Assembly (NCBI RefSeq): GCF_009727055.1
Contig: NC_052357.1
Coordinates: 14,483,376 to 14,547,375 of the forward strand
Length of the DNA stretch: 64,000 nucleotides
Reading direction: 5' to 3'
Source: Benincasa hispida
Lineage: Eukaryota; Streptophyta; Magnoliopsida; Cucurbitales; Cucurbitaceae
The translations under genes and the position numbers were made by a program. Shown in pieces: positions 24,290 to 35,500 of the stretch. How positions within the stretch are numbered: position 1 is the first letter of the stretch; the number at the start of each line of letters is the position of its first letter. A model generated the notes under the pieces. That model was not told where the DNA came from. It saw only the letters and a program-made list of their open reading frames with translations, and made no database searches.

Positions 24290-25214
24290 TATATATATTT
24301 GGAGTCTTTTTTAAATATAAAAAGAATATAATTTTCCAACCTTTTCATTTATTTCAAAAAGAAACTATTCCTATATTCAAAATTTCTTAAATTCCATTCG
24401 GTAAACAATCTAAAAACAAAAGATTTCATGAAAATATAGTTATATTTTATGTTATCACATATCTATTTGGTAATAGATTTAGACTTTAGATTTAAGTGAT
24501 TTTTTAAAAATACATTTGATAGTGTATTTATGAATAGTAGGATTAATTATAATTAAATATAAACTATTACTTATTAATTTATGAAGTTATTTAGGTTGAA
24601 AAACTTTATAATTACTATTTTATAATATCATATAATATATAATATATTATGTATATTTTAAATTAATCAAAATATTTGGATTTATTACATAAATACTATA
24701 TTTTCGTTAATGTTTTTTTTAATCTCTTTTAGTATATTTCTACATTTTAAAATATCAAATTCAAAATCTGTTTATATTGAAAAGACAAAAAAAATGTTTT
24801 CATAGAATCCAAAAACAATTTTCGAAAACATAATTAATTACCTAGCATAGTTATTGAATTTTGTAAATCAAAAAATATAAAATAGGATTTTAGTTGTCTA
24901 CCAAAAAGATCCTTAGAAATCTTTCAAAGTTTTGAACAAAACTTGAGACTTGAAATAATACGTGATAATGACTTTAAATAAAAATTTGTATCACCACAAC
25001 GTCGTCAAAATTTTAATGGATTTATGTTCTAAAAGCAAGTTTGAAATGTTTATAAAAATTTAGAGGTATTATTGTAAGTTTTGGAAGTGATTTTGAAAAC
25101 ATTTTCTTTCAATGATTTAGCCTAATTTTATACCTCTCAGATCTAATATCCACCCCATCCCATCCCTTTCTATTTATAATTATTTTTTTTTAATGAAAAG
25201 AGTACATATTAAGT
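24290..25214. other. AT-rich intergenic DNA
   Basis: Nothing supportable seen. Confidence 0.5.
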
Positions 25215-25490
25215 CTTTTTTATAACTATTTAGTTTTTAGTTTTCGGTTTTTTAAAAATGAAGCCTATAGACACTAGTTCTATTTTCAAATTTCTTTTTT
25301 TGTTATCTATTTTTTATCAAAATTTAAAAATTAATAAAAGTAGTTTTAAAACTTGTTTTTGTTTTTAGAATTTGACTAAAAATTTAATTAATGTATTTAA
25401 GAAATATACAAATTATTGTAAGAAATATAAAAAATACACGTAATTTTTAAAACAAAAAATAAAAAACGAAATAATTACCCAACAAATTTA
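25215..25490. mobile_element. MITE-like element, copy 2
   Basis: Left end TATAACTATTTAGTTTTTAG and right end reading inward GTAATTATTTCGTTTTTTAT form degenerate inverted repeats. Internal text (AAATATACAAATTATTGTAA) is shared with copies 3 and 4. Confidence 0.55.
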
Positions 25491-25944
25491 AAATTTTACA
25501 TTTTATGATATTATTTGATGCTGATCTAGAATATGTGGACATAGGTACATGATCCTTTAGTTTTAAAATTTTTTACGTTTTAGATAACAAATTCCAAGTA
25601 TATCTCAATACTGTAACAATTTGGAAATAGATAGAATTCCAAATATACCCTTAGTTATTAAAAAAAAACTTGCATATGGTAGGGACCACCCTAACTAGTG
25701 TGGAGTTTGAACTTATTCTTCCAATATTATTTACATCTCTCTATGTAGTTTGAAAAAAAAAAAAATAGAGTTAAAATATATTCCATTATTGGCAATGAGT
25801 GAGAGAAAAAAAAAACACACATACATTTATAACAGAGATTTTCTGCCATTTTCTTTTAAATATTTTAAAGATAAAAGATGAAATCAATTACTCATCCAAA
25901 TTTGAATCATTAAAATAACATCTTAATTCAGGAATTACTTTATC

Positions 25945-26136
25945 CCGATTAGTAATCATTTTATTTTTTTATTTTTTTTAAAAAATAAAGTCTATGAACA
26001 CTTGTTTTGTTTTTTAAATTTGACTAAAAATTCAGTTATTGTACTTAATAAATATACAAATTATTATAAGAAATATGGATGAAATAGGCTAAATTTTTCA
26101 AAACAAAAATAAAAATCAAATGGTTACTAAACTGGA
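25945..26136. mobile_element. MITE-like element, copy 3
   Basis: Left end AGTAATCATTTTATTTTT and right end, inverted, AGTAACCATTTGATTTTT pair well. The interior repeats AAATATACAAATTATTATAA from copy 2, so the two are the same family only 450 bp apart. Confidence 0.6.
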
Positions 26137-28432
26137 GTTTTGTTTTTTAGTTTTTCAAATTTTTTTAAAAATTAAGCATATATGTTTTTTGGTCTATCTT
26201 TTAAAAGTATTTTTCAAAATTTTAACCTTCTAAAATTAAGACAAGTACCTTTTATCTTATATATATATATATATTAATTTAGTTACAAACTCAAATATGT
26301 TCTTTAAGAAATATTGAAGACAAATCAAAGGAATTGTTGGTCTAATTTGTAAAGGATTAAATTAAAAGTAAATGGTTTTTCCTGAAAATAATTATTTTTT
26401 AAGAAAATGGCAAAAGGTAAAGCCCTAAAACCTAAAATTATATTTTAACCTTTTAGAAAGCCTCTGTTTCCCCTCCTTTAATTACTTTATGCCAAAACTT
26501 CCTTTTTATAATGCTTAGTGTTATTTAATTATCCCTTAATCATGGGTGCTAATCCTTACACGTCGGATTAACTTTGTTCTCATTAGAAGAAACATTTTAA
26601 TTTAAGACTTGTTTTAAATTCATTATAGGATGCGACAATTAATTGCTTGTACTTTATTTTCTTCCCAAATTTTTATATAATTTTCATGCCCCCTTGCTTT
26701 CTATTAACTATACTCTATATTAATTATATCAAAAGAAAAATGCTATAATATATTTTAATAATCCTTACAAAAGATCGGTTAAAATATATATTTTTACAAT
26801 GAGAGAGAGATTGTCCACTAAATGAGTTTGAATCGTTGGAGCTTCACTTATACGGAGTGGGTGAATCAAACTTTGGACCTCAAAGTTGATAATATAAATT
26901 TTTATGTAGGAGTATACATGGGTTGGATTGAGAGTATTTTTTGGATCGATCCGAAAATTCGGATTTGTTCGATTGACAATCCAAAAGACCCGAACACAAT
27001 CTCCAACCCAACCCTCGAATTATAACTTATTTTTTTCTTATTAATTTAAAATACGTAAAATGATCTACAATACATAGCTAATATCTAAAATCTTATACCA
27101 TTCAAATGTTAAAAACTAAATATCTATGATATTTATTACAAAGTTTAAACAAATACAAACATCATAACAATTTTAAAAGAAAATTATTAAAAATTCATAA
27201 ATTCATTAATCCAAAATAGTCAATCTTTAAACAAAGAAATATATATATATATATATGATTTGGGTTGGATTGGATCGACTTTTACTTAGCAAACCCAAGA
27301 CCTAACCCAACCTAACAAAAATAGAAAAACTTCAACCCAACCTAACCTAAGAACAAAACTAACACAATTCAACCCTTATAGTTTGAGTTGAGTAGTCTGG
27401 GTTGTTCAGGTTGTCGGATTTTTTTTTAACACTCTCACTAGAATTATGCCAGTTGAGTTATGCTCATTCTAGCTAAGATGCTAATTATTAAGTAAATTAC
27501 ATAGATGGAATCAAACCTAAGCTAAAATGGCTAAAGTGAGCTTAAGTTGATGGTAATAGGCATGACATTCCTCCTTAAATGTTAGAGGTTTGATCTCTCA
27601 TCTCTGTCGTTGTTGTACTAAAAAAAAAAAAGTTAAAATGAGACGATATGCGAGGTTGAGAAATTGAATTTCTAACCTCGAAGTCAATAATATAAATTTT
27701 ATATCAATTGAGCTATACTTGTTTACTTAAATAATAGTATTAGTAATTTAACAACCAAGTTAATTTGTTTTGAAGAACAACCAAATCCTACAAAAAGGTT
27801 GTTTTAAAAATTTTGTTCTCATCCTTAAAATTTACCAAATGTTTTAACAACTTAAAAGAAGAAAAATACTATTAAACATAAATTATTTTCAAAAAAACAA
27901 AGAGTACAAACAAAACCATTATTGAGCATAAAGCATAAGAAACAAATTCTACATGCATTTATCATGCATATCATGCAACTCTAACAACTATTTAAGAAAT
28001 ATATTTGTTTAATAATTCAATGAATATCAAAAGGAAAAAAAAATAATTGATATATTTCAACTTGTTTGGCATATAGGAAAGGAAGAATGCAGGGTACAAC
28101 AGTACAAGTACAACCATCATTTTTCTTCATTGATTGAATTTATAAAAAAAAATTACTTCTCTTAAACCACACACCATTATCCAAGTGTTTATAAATTATA
28201 GGTTATTTGGCTCGTCCAAATTCCAATAGTGCCCTTCAAACACAAATAATTGGAATAATAGCCTAAACAAGTAGTAACAATCAACAAACATCATCCACTA
28301 ATTTTTTGTTTCATATTAAAAACTTTTTTTTAGTAGAATAAGAATCGAACTATAGACCTCGTGGTTGTTAACACATTCCGTGCCAGTTGAATTATGCTCG
28401 TTTTGACATCCATTTTTATGTTATTTTATTTT
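26137..28432. other. Intergenic DNA with a CCAACCC-rich repeat
   Basis: Mostly AT-rich. Between about 26900 and 27430 there are many CCAACCC/GGGTTGG blocks in both orientations around a short AT run (27239-27257), the look of an old dispersed repeat; I cannot place its ends. No gene seen. Confidence 0.4.
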
Positions 28433-28435
28433 AAG

Positions 28436-28920
28436 TCAAAAACCACTTTTAGTCTCTGAACTTTTAATAAAAATAACCATTTATTCTATAATTTTTAGTT
28501 TGTAACAATTTAGTCCTTGTATTTTCAATTTTGTAACAATCTAGCCCCTGAACTTTAGTACGTAACAATTTAGCCATTGTAACTTTAAAATTTGTAACGA
28601 TTTAATTCCTATCATAAAAATCAATGTTGAGATTTAATGAAATTCTTTTCGGATAAATAAGCATATAAATAAATTAGAGACTCGATATTTTTATATAAAA
28701 CAAAGCCTGCATCATAAAATAATAAAGTTTGACATATGATTTTGATGAATTTTTTTACGTTAAAGACTAAATTGTTATAAATTTAAAAGTAAAAGGATCA
28801 AATTGTTATACACTAAAGTTTATAAATTAAATTGTTACAACATTGAAAATATAAAGATTAAATTGTTACACACCAAAATTCAGGAACTAAATTGTTACTT
28901 TCATAAAAGTTTTAACTAAC
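28436..28920. repeat. Fold-back element with long imperfect inverted arms
   Basis: The left arm (about 28490-28615) carries repeated TTTGTAACAATTTAGTCC text and the right arm (about 28755-28870) carries its inverse, GGACTAAATTGTTA-like. The arms match at roughly three bases in four around a loop of about 140 bp. A decayed relative lies at 43025-43160 in a STELLO intron. Confidence 0.65.
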
Positions 28921-29429
28921 CTTTATTATATTTATCTTTTCATTTCTCTAGAACAACTCTAACTACAATATTTATTCATTAATTTATATATATATAAATA
29001 TATATTTTGCGTACATAATGATTTCAACGTTATTTTATTTTTTAGTTGTCAAAGCTTTTAAGGTCAAAAATGAAAAAGGAAAAAAATGTAACAAAGCTTT
29101 CAGCCATAATATGTTTTTATCAAAATTCAATTGTCAATGTTATTATAAGTATGATGAGACTATTATGTTTATCATTTTCTTTCAAACATCTCATTTCTTT
29201 TTTAATATTAAAAAAATGTAGGAATTCTTGAACCACATGAATTTAAGCGACATTTATCATAAAAACAAACCGTTTATTTTTATAATATTTACTATTATGT
29301 AGGCAAGTTGGGTTACAATTAATTGACTATCCTTGAAAATTTTCATGAAAATAAATGAACTCAAATGAAAAAAAAAAAAAACTATACATTTGAGAAGTGA
29401 TAAAAATCATTCTAGCCTTTTTTTTTTAT
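28921..29429. other. AT-rich intergenic DNA
   Basis: Nothing supportable seen. Confidence 0.5.
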
Positions 29430-29510
29430 TTTATTTACAAATATCAATTTATTTATACCCCTAAATTTATGAGATTGTATCACTTTAAACCCTAAATTAA
29501 TAGTTGTATT
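29430..29510. repeat. Left piece of a second fold-back repeat, split by an LTR
   Basis: Text of type TATCAATTTA...TTTAAACCCTAAA matches the repeat that resumes at about 31300, on the other side of the LTR copy at 29511. Confidence 0.6.
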
Positions 29511-30867
29511 TGTTGGGGTTGATGTCTTAAATCCCGTGGGTACTGTAGTTTGTAATTGTAATATACAGACGGTTTATTTAATAAAATCTGATGAATTTTA
29601 TTTGACATTTAGTAGCATCAACCTACAAAACTAATAAACTAACATCCGAGATTATCTTCTGTAGCTTAAACGTGTATGTAGAGACATATAAGTAAATTAT
29701 GTTTAAGTGATAATCTAAATAGTTTGTAGTAGATGGATAAGACTGAGTACCTTATCCTGGTGATCTAATCCTGATCATTCACGTAGAAACATACGAGGGT
29801 TTGTATAAGATCTAATCCTGGTGATCTAATCCTGATCATCAACCTACACTTACTTTGTAGATGTTACAATTATTGTAAAGTGCTACAACTGATCTAATCC
29901 TGATCATTCACGTAGAAACATACGAGGGTTTGTATAAGATCAAACCATTGAATGAATAGTCTCATTATATAACGCCATTAATAATATAAACTTATATTTC
30001 ATTAGAATGACCATAGGTGACATGACTTGAATACTGAGTGAGTTGTAAACTCCTGCCTATGAATGCGATCCTTTGATCTGTATAGGTGAGAGTGACCAAA
30101 TCGCCGACTTAATAAGCCTATCATTTTGAGGATTCGTCTTATTGGGTAACACTACAGAAAATGGAATTCACTCATTCCTTAATGTCGGGGTAAGTAGATA
30201 AATTGCTCCCTTAAGGGCTCATTTCGGGACTTGTACAATGTGGCGTCACATCTTCTCTTGGCTCGAGAGAGGTTTGGTCATAGTTGGGCTATCACTTGTT
30301 GTTCATTAAAGGGATTAGTGGTACTTAAGAAGTTAGATGTAACTATAGGGGCAAAACGGTGTTTTTGACTCAGCTGTACATACGAGTAATTTGTGAAGGG
30401 TCATCATATCGTTGATTGGTTATATTCAATGGACACAAAAATATATATGTAGTGCGAAGACTGCAGTTGTCGGTCTTTAGTGGAGTGACTGACAGTTAAT
30501 GGATGTTGAGCAATTTAATTAAACGAGTTTAATTAATTATTCAAGTATTATTGGAGCTTCAATCTACAGTTTCACAACGGGGATTGTTGATAATTAATTT
30601 TGGATTAATTTGAAGTGTTTGAATTAATTGAGTGAATTAATTATACGTGATATAATTAATATAATGTATTTGATACATTGTAATAGAAAGCTTATCATGA
30701 GAGGAATTAATTTTTTGGATATGATTCAAATACTAATTGTATGTATGAGATGATTAATGGAATTAAAACTATAAGTTATATTGTATTTTATACAATATAA
30801 AAACTATAGGTTATGTGTTATATTCGATATAACATATACTTTAATATGTACTATATGATAAGGTGGT

Positions 30868-30911
<44 letters not shown>

Positions 30912-31294
30912 TGATTTAATTATGGAGGGATTCTCTCTTCCAAGAAACAATTTAGGAAATTTTTTTCTCAAAATCCTTGTTCTCTCTCTTCCAAAATCAT
31001 AGCAGAGCCCACGCACTCATGCTAATTTTCAACCCCTATAGAGAATACAGAGAAAAATCTTATATGTGGTAGTGACCATTTTGACTTTTTGTTCGTGAAC
31101 GTTTGTTGAGAGGAGATCGTGAAGAATTATTGGCTTGGATAGGTGTGACTAAACCCCAATTTCTTCTATAATATTGTTATTTTGCATGACGTAAATTTGA
31201 TTAAAAATGCATAATTTTATTCTCTATAATTCTTGTATTTTGTGAAATTTGAAATTGGGAACGATCCTTACTTCTGTATTGGACCTCGCAGTCA
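29511..31294 (+). mobile_element. LTR copy of the long-LTR family (about 1784 bp)
   Basis: Starts TGTTGGGGTTGATG and follows the copy at 58090 along its length, ending with ACGATCCTTACTTCTG and GGACCTCGCAGTCA. No polyprotein interior, so probably a solo LTR. I could not identify a clean target duplication: GTATT lies at 29506-29510 but is not repeated at the right end, so the end is approximate. A block of about 51 bp (29762-29812) is repeated at 29891-29941, unlike the sister copies. A TA run occupies 30872-30908. Confidence 0.82.
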
Positions 31295-31299
31295 CTCTT

Positions 31300-31735
31300 A
31301 ATTAATTTAAACTCTGAATTTTGAGTGTAATATCAATTTAAACCCCAAACTAATAATTGTATCAAATCAAATTCTGAATTTTCATAATTATATCAATTTA
31401 AACCTTAAACTTTTATAACTATATCAATTTAATTCCTAACTTTTCATAAGTGTATCGAAATAAAACATAATGAAGAGTTTAAATTGACAAACTTGTTAAA
31501 CTTCAAGGTTTAAATTGATACAATTATTAATTTAAAGTTTAAATTGATATAACTCCCACAAGATTTAAATTGATACAATTATAAAAGCGGGAGTTTAACT
31601 TGATACAATTATTAATTTATGGTTGATATTAATATATTTATGAAAGTTTAAGATTTAATTGATACAACTCTCACAAGATTTAAATTGATACAGTATAAAA
31701 GTTCAGAGTCTAAATTAATACCATACCTTATCATT
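31300..31735. repeat. Second fold-back repeat, main part
   Basis: Left half carries ATCAATTTAAACCCCAAA-type units and the right half their inverse, TTTAAATTGATACAATTA-type units, so the region folds on itself. Unit spacing is about 45-60 bp. Confidence 0.65.
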
Positions 31736-32495
31736 CTTTTTCTAGATCAACATTATTTTTATTTCTTATTTCTTTTGTATGTGGCGTTAAATAAATCAAT
31801 GGATCCTCTTAAAGAAAAAAAAAAAAAAAATCGATTGAAGTAATTGAAATGACTTAAATACCCTTACCCTTTCTAATTCCGCGTAAGATGTCAATTCGTG
31901 GTGTAGTGGGATAAAAGAAAATGACCGTCAGCCCTCAACAAAAGTTTATATAATTATTATTTTGTAATATTATATTACTTTATTAAAAAAAAAAAAAATT
32001 GAATTTATAACATCGCTTTGTTTCCAAACGTTTTTCTTTATTTTTAAATATAATTTTGAATTTATAAACAGTTTTAAAAAATAGAATTCAATTTGAACAC
32101 ATATTTATTGAAGTATCAAATCTAAAAATATAGACTTGAAAATATAAAACAAAATCTAACTCCAATACACCCTTAAATTATCAACTCTTGGATAATAATT
32201 ATTTGAGAAAATACTCTAAAAAATGAAAATACATATTTTTATAAATAAAATGTTTCTGAAAGCTTACTTAAATTTAGTGCAATAGTTATTGGAACTATTA
32301 ATTTAGTTGGACAAATTTCGAATGAATATATTAGAGGTAATTTTTGTTTTTATTTTTATTTGGTAAGTAGAAGAATGAAGTTGAAAAATTGAAACTTTCA
32401 TCTCTCTCTTCCAATTATTTCTCTCTCTTAATTTTAGAAATGGAGTACAAGATTGGGAATAATCTTCCACCCAAAGAGGGGAGTCCAGAAAAAAC
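31736..32495 (+). promoter_or_regulatory. PAO1 upstream region
   Basis: AT-rich DNA with a few homopolymer runs leading into the PAO1 promoter. CT-rich blocks (TCTCTCTCTTCC near 32402 and between 32530 and 32598) are common in plant leaders. No other gene is seen. Confidence 0.5.
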
Positions 32496-32503
32496 TATAT
32501 AAA
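32496..32503 (+). promoter_or_regulatory. TATA box of PAO1
   Basis: TATATAAA lies 104 bp before the PAO1 start codon, a normal spacing for a TATA box plus a leader of about 70 bases. Confidence 0.65.
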
Positions 32504-32599
32504 CCGACTCCCGCTATTTCTTCAACATTTCTCCTTACCATAATCCAATAGCTTCCATTTTCCTTCTCTCTTCCTTTCAATTTCTCCCTTTCTTCCTTA

Positions 32600-35500
32600 A
32601 TGGATTCCCCTTCTCATTCCTCCGTCATCGTCATCGGCGCCGGTGTTTCCGGTGAGTCCGTCTTGTTCTATTTCCCTTTTTAATGCTTTAGCTTCGTCCA
32701 TTATTACTCATGCTTTCTGTTTCTGTTTCTCTCTTTATTCTTCTTTTTCTTCTGATTTGGTCCATTTTTTGATCGGAAGGCTTGTCGGCGGCGAAGGTGT
32801 TGGTGGACAATGGAATAGACGACGTGGTGATTTTGGAGGCTTCCGACCGTATTGGCGGAAGAGTTTGTAAGGAGAATTTTGGAGGTGTATCGGTGGAACT
32901 TGGAGCCGGATGGATTGTTGGAGTCGGTGGTAAAGAGCCGAATCCGGTTTGGGAACTTGCTCTCAAATCTAGTCTCCGTACTTGTTTCTCTGATTACAGC
33001 AATGCTCGCTATAATATCTACGATCGGAGGTTTGAATTCCTGATCCTGATTGATTTTATTTCGTGTTTTTCCCTATTCTCTGTGTTTCGGATGATTTCTT
33101 TTATTCCTCCGCCATTTTTGCTCTGATTTTTTCTTTTTCGTTTTAGAGACATTGTTTTTAGTGGGATTGAACAATGTATTCATGATTTGAGATTGAATTT
33201 GAACCTTCATCTGTCTATTTTGCCTTCGTTTTTGTGTTTCGCTTTTCTTTTCTGGGTCAATTTGAAGTGAGTCTAGGTTTTTGAATCAATGAGTTTGCAG
33301 TGGGAAAATTTTTCCGAGTGGAGTTGCGGCCGACTCGTACAAGAAAGCGGTGGACTCGGCGATTCAGAAGCTGAGGAACCAAGGGGCGGATGCTGATGAT
33401 GTCTCCATTGTATCGGAGCCGCCTTGGTAACTTTTTTCAAAAAGTCTAATGTTGGTTTGATGAGCATCTCAAAAAGAAGAAGAATTATGGCATTAAGTTA
33501 ATTAACATTTTCAAAGCATATTCTTATGTTATCTCTTCTTTCTTTTTGTTTAAAGTACGCCAAAGACGCCCATGGAACTCGCCATCGACTTTATACTCCA
33601 CGATTTTGAGATGGCAGGTCATTTTATGCTGTCCCATTCTTGTTCTTTTTCTTATTCTAATATTCTGTATGTGAATATTGAATTGGAAACTGGGTGTTTT
33701 TGTGTAGAGGTTGAGCCTATATCGACGTACTTGGATTTTGGAGAGAGGGAATTTCTGGTTGCAGATGAAAGAGGGTATGAGTATTTGCTATACAAAATGG
33801 CTGAGGATTTTCTATTTACCTCAGAGGGAAAAATCTTGGACAGTCGTCTCAAACTCAACAAGGTGAGAAAAAAGGGGGAAATTTGTTTTGCTTTTAAAAT
33901 ATTGACTTTTAGCTAATTATATGTTTTTAAATGAAAATTTTGTCTGTTCTGGTTTTGATTACCCAATCATATGATGAAACAAAAGGACGGATATGGGCTT
34001 TGATAAAAATACAGTAAAAGAAACAGAAAAAGTATAGGATAGAAATCCCCGGGTATCTCTTTTGTTTGCATGTGCTATTCTTATTTGTCGTTGAGATTGA
34101 TGATTGACCCACTTTTGGGAGTTTGCAGATAATGACGTTTCTGAAAGCAATTTCCATTCATATTATATTATTACTATTGTCATTTGCCAGTTTATATTAG
34201 AAGCTGTGTGTTAGCCTAGGTGGTAGTCAACTTGTTAATTTCGCTTTTGCTTTAACTCTTTTAGCGGCTGAAGAAACTTTATGATTTGCATTGGATACCT
34301 GGCTAATGAGAAAAATCGGTCTTCGGATTTGTGAGGTTTTACGATATATTTATTTTGGCTGCCAAAATATTTATTTAAGATATTGGTTGAAATTAGTGGC
34401 ATCCGTCTGTGTCATATGATCGCGATATCGCTTTCATAGCTTGTTGCCAGATGATTTCCTGTGGACATCTTTTGGAGCCCAACGCTGAATAGGCCTACTA
34501 CAGATGATTTCAATAGTAGCTCAAGTTGTTCTAATTTTGGGTTTCTTTACAATGAAATTGACACTAAAAAGCTTTGCGCTCCCCCTTTTTCTCTTTTTTT
34601 CTTTTCTAATTGTTCTTTCACTGTGAAGTAATCTTTGAAACTGGGGAATCAATCCGTTGAATGCTTCTGTTAATTGCGGTTTTTGAATTTTTGATTTACC
34701 CCTACACCCAACAATGAGCAGTAAGTTGTGATAGCGTTTCCCCTACTTGAATAGCAAAACTTTGACTTGCCAGCAATGTCCTTTGCTTGTATCATATTTG
34801 ACAGAATTGTAATGACAATATGCAACGTTTTGAAAGCCTTTTTACCATTATTAAATTAGTAGGGTCACTGGATACCAATTTGCATTTGGCTGCACAGTGG
34901 TTTTTATGACCATAAACAATAACCCATGGGGTGAGATGTCAAATCAACTCAAATAAAAACATGAAAGTGGGGAGTCTTGTCAATATCTCCATTTAATGGG
35001 CTGTTGTTTTGGTTCCCTTTATTGCCCAACGAATCTGATGCGAATTGCAGTAAATGAGGGAAGCTTCCCCTGTATCATCGTCCTGCTTCACTAGTAATCA
35101 CTGTGATCTTTAGATAGAAGCCATAAATGGGGCAAAGATTCCCCATAATCTTGCCCAAATAAAAAATTGATTCGGGTTCTGGGTGGGAGTTGACTGCTGT
35201 GTCCAATTCTTATCTGTTTCTGTTCTTCTCCATGACGACTTTTATCCATCATTTTATGCAGGTTGTTCGGGAAATACAACACTCGAGAACCGGGGTTACT
35301 GTAACAACGGAGGATGGATGCATCTATGAAGCCAACTATGTGGTTTTGTCTGTTAGCATTGGTGTACTCCAAAGCGACCTCATTTCTTTTACTCCACCTT
35401 TACCCGTACGTTTTCTTCTTTTATTTATTCCATGTTGTTTGTTACTACACTACTAATCTCTCTCTCGGTGTCTATATTTCTGACTTTTGCCCCCACCAAG

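Noticed and set aside
32782..33126. PAO1 start inside exon 2 (ATG frame at 32782 region)
   Set aside because: It would lose the GAGVSG FAD motif; exon 1 at 32600-32651 joins in phase and restores it.
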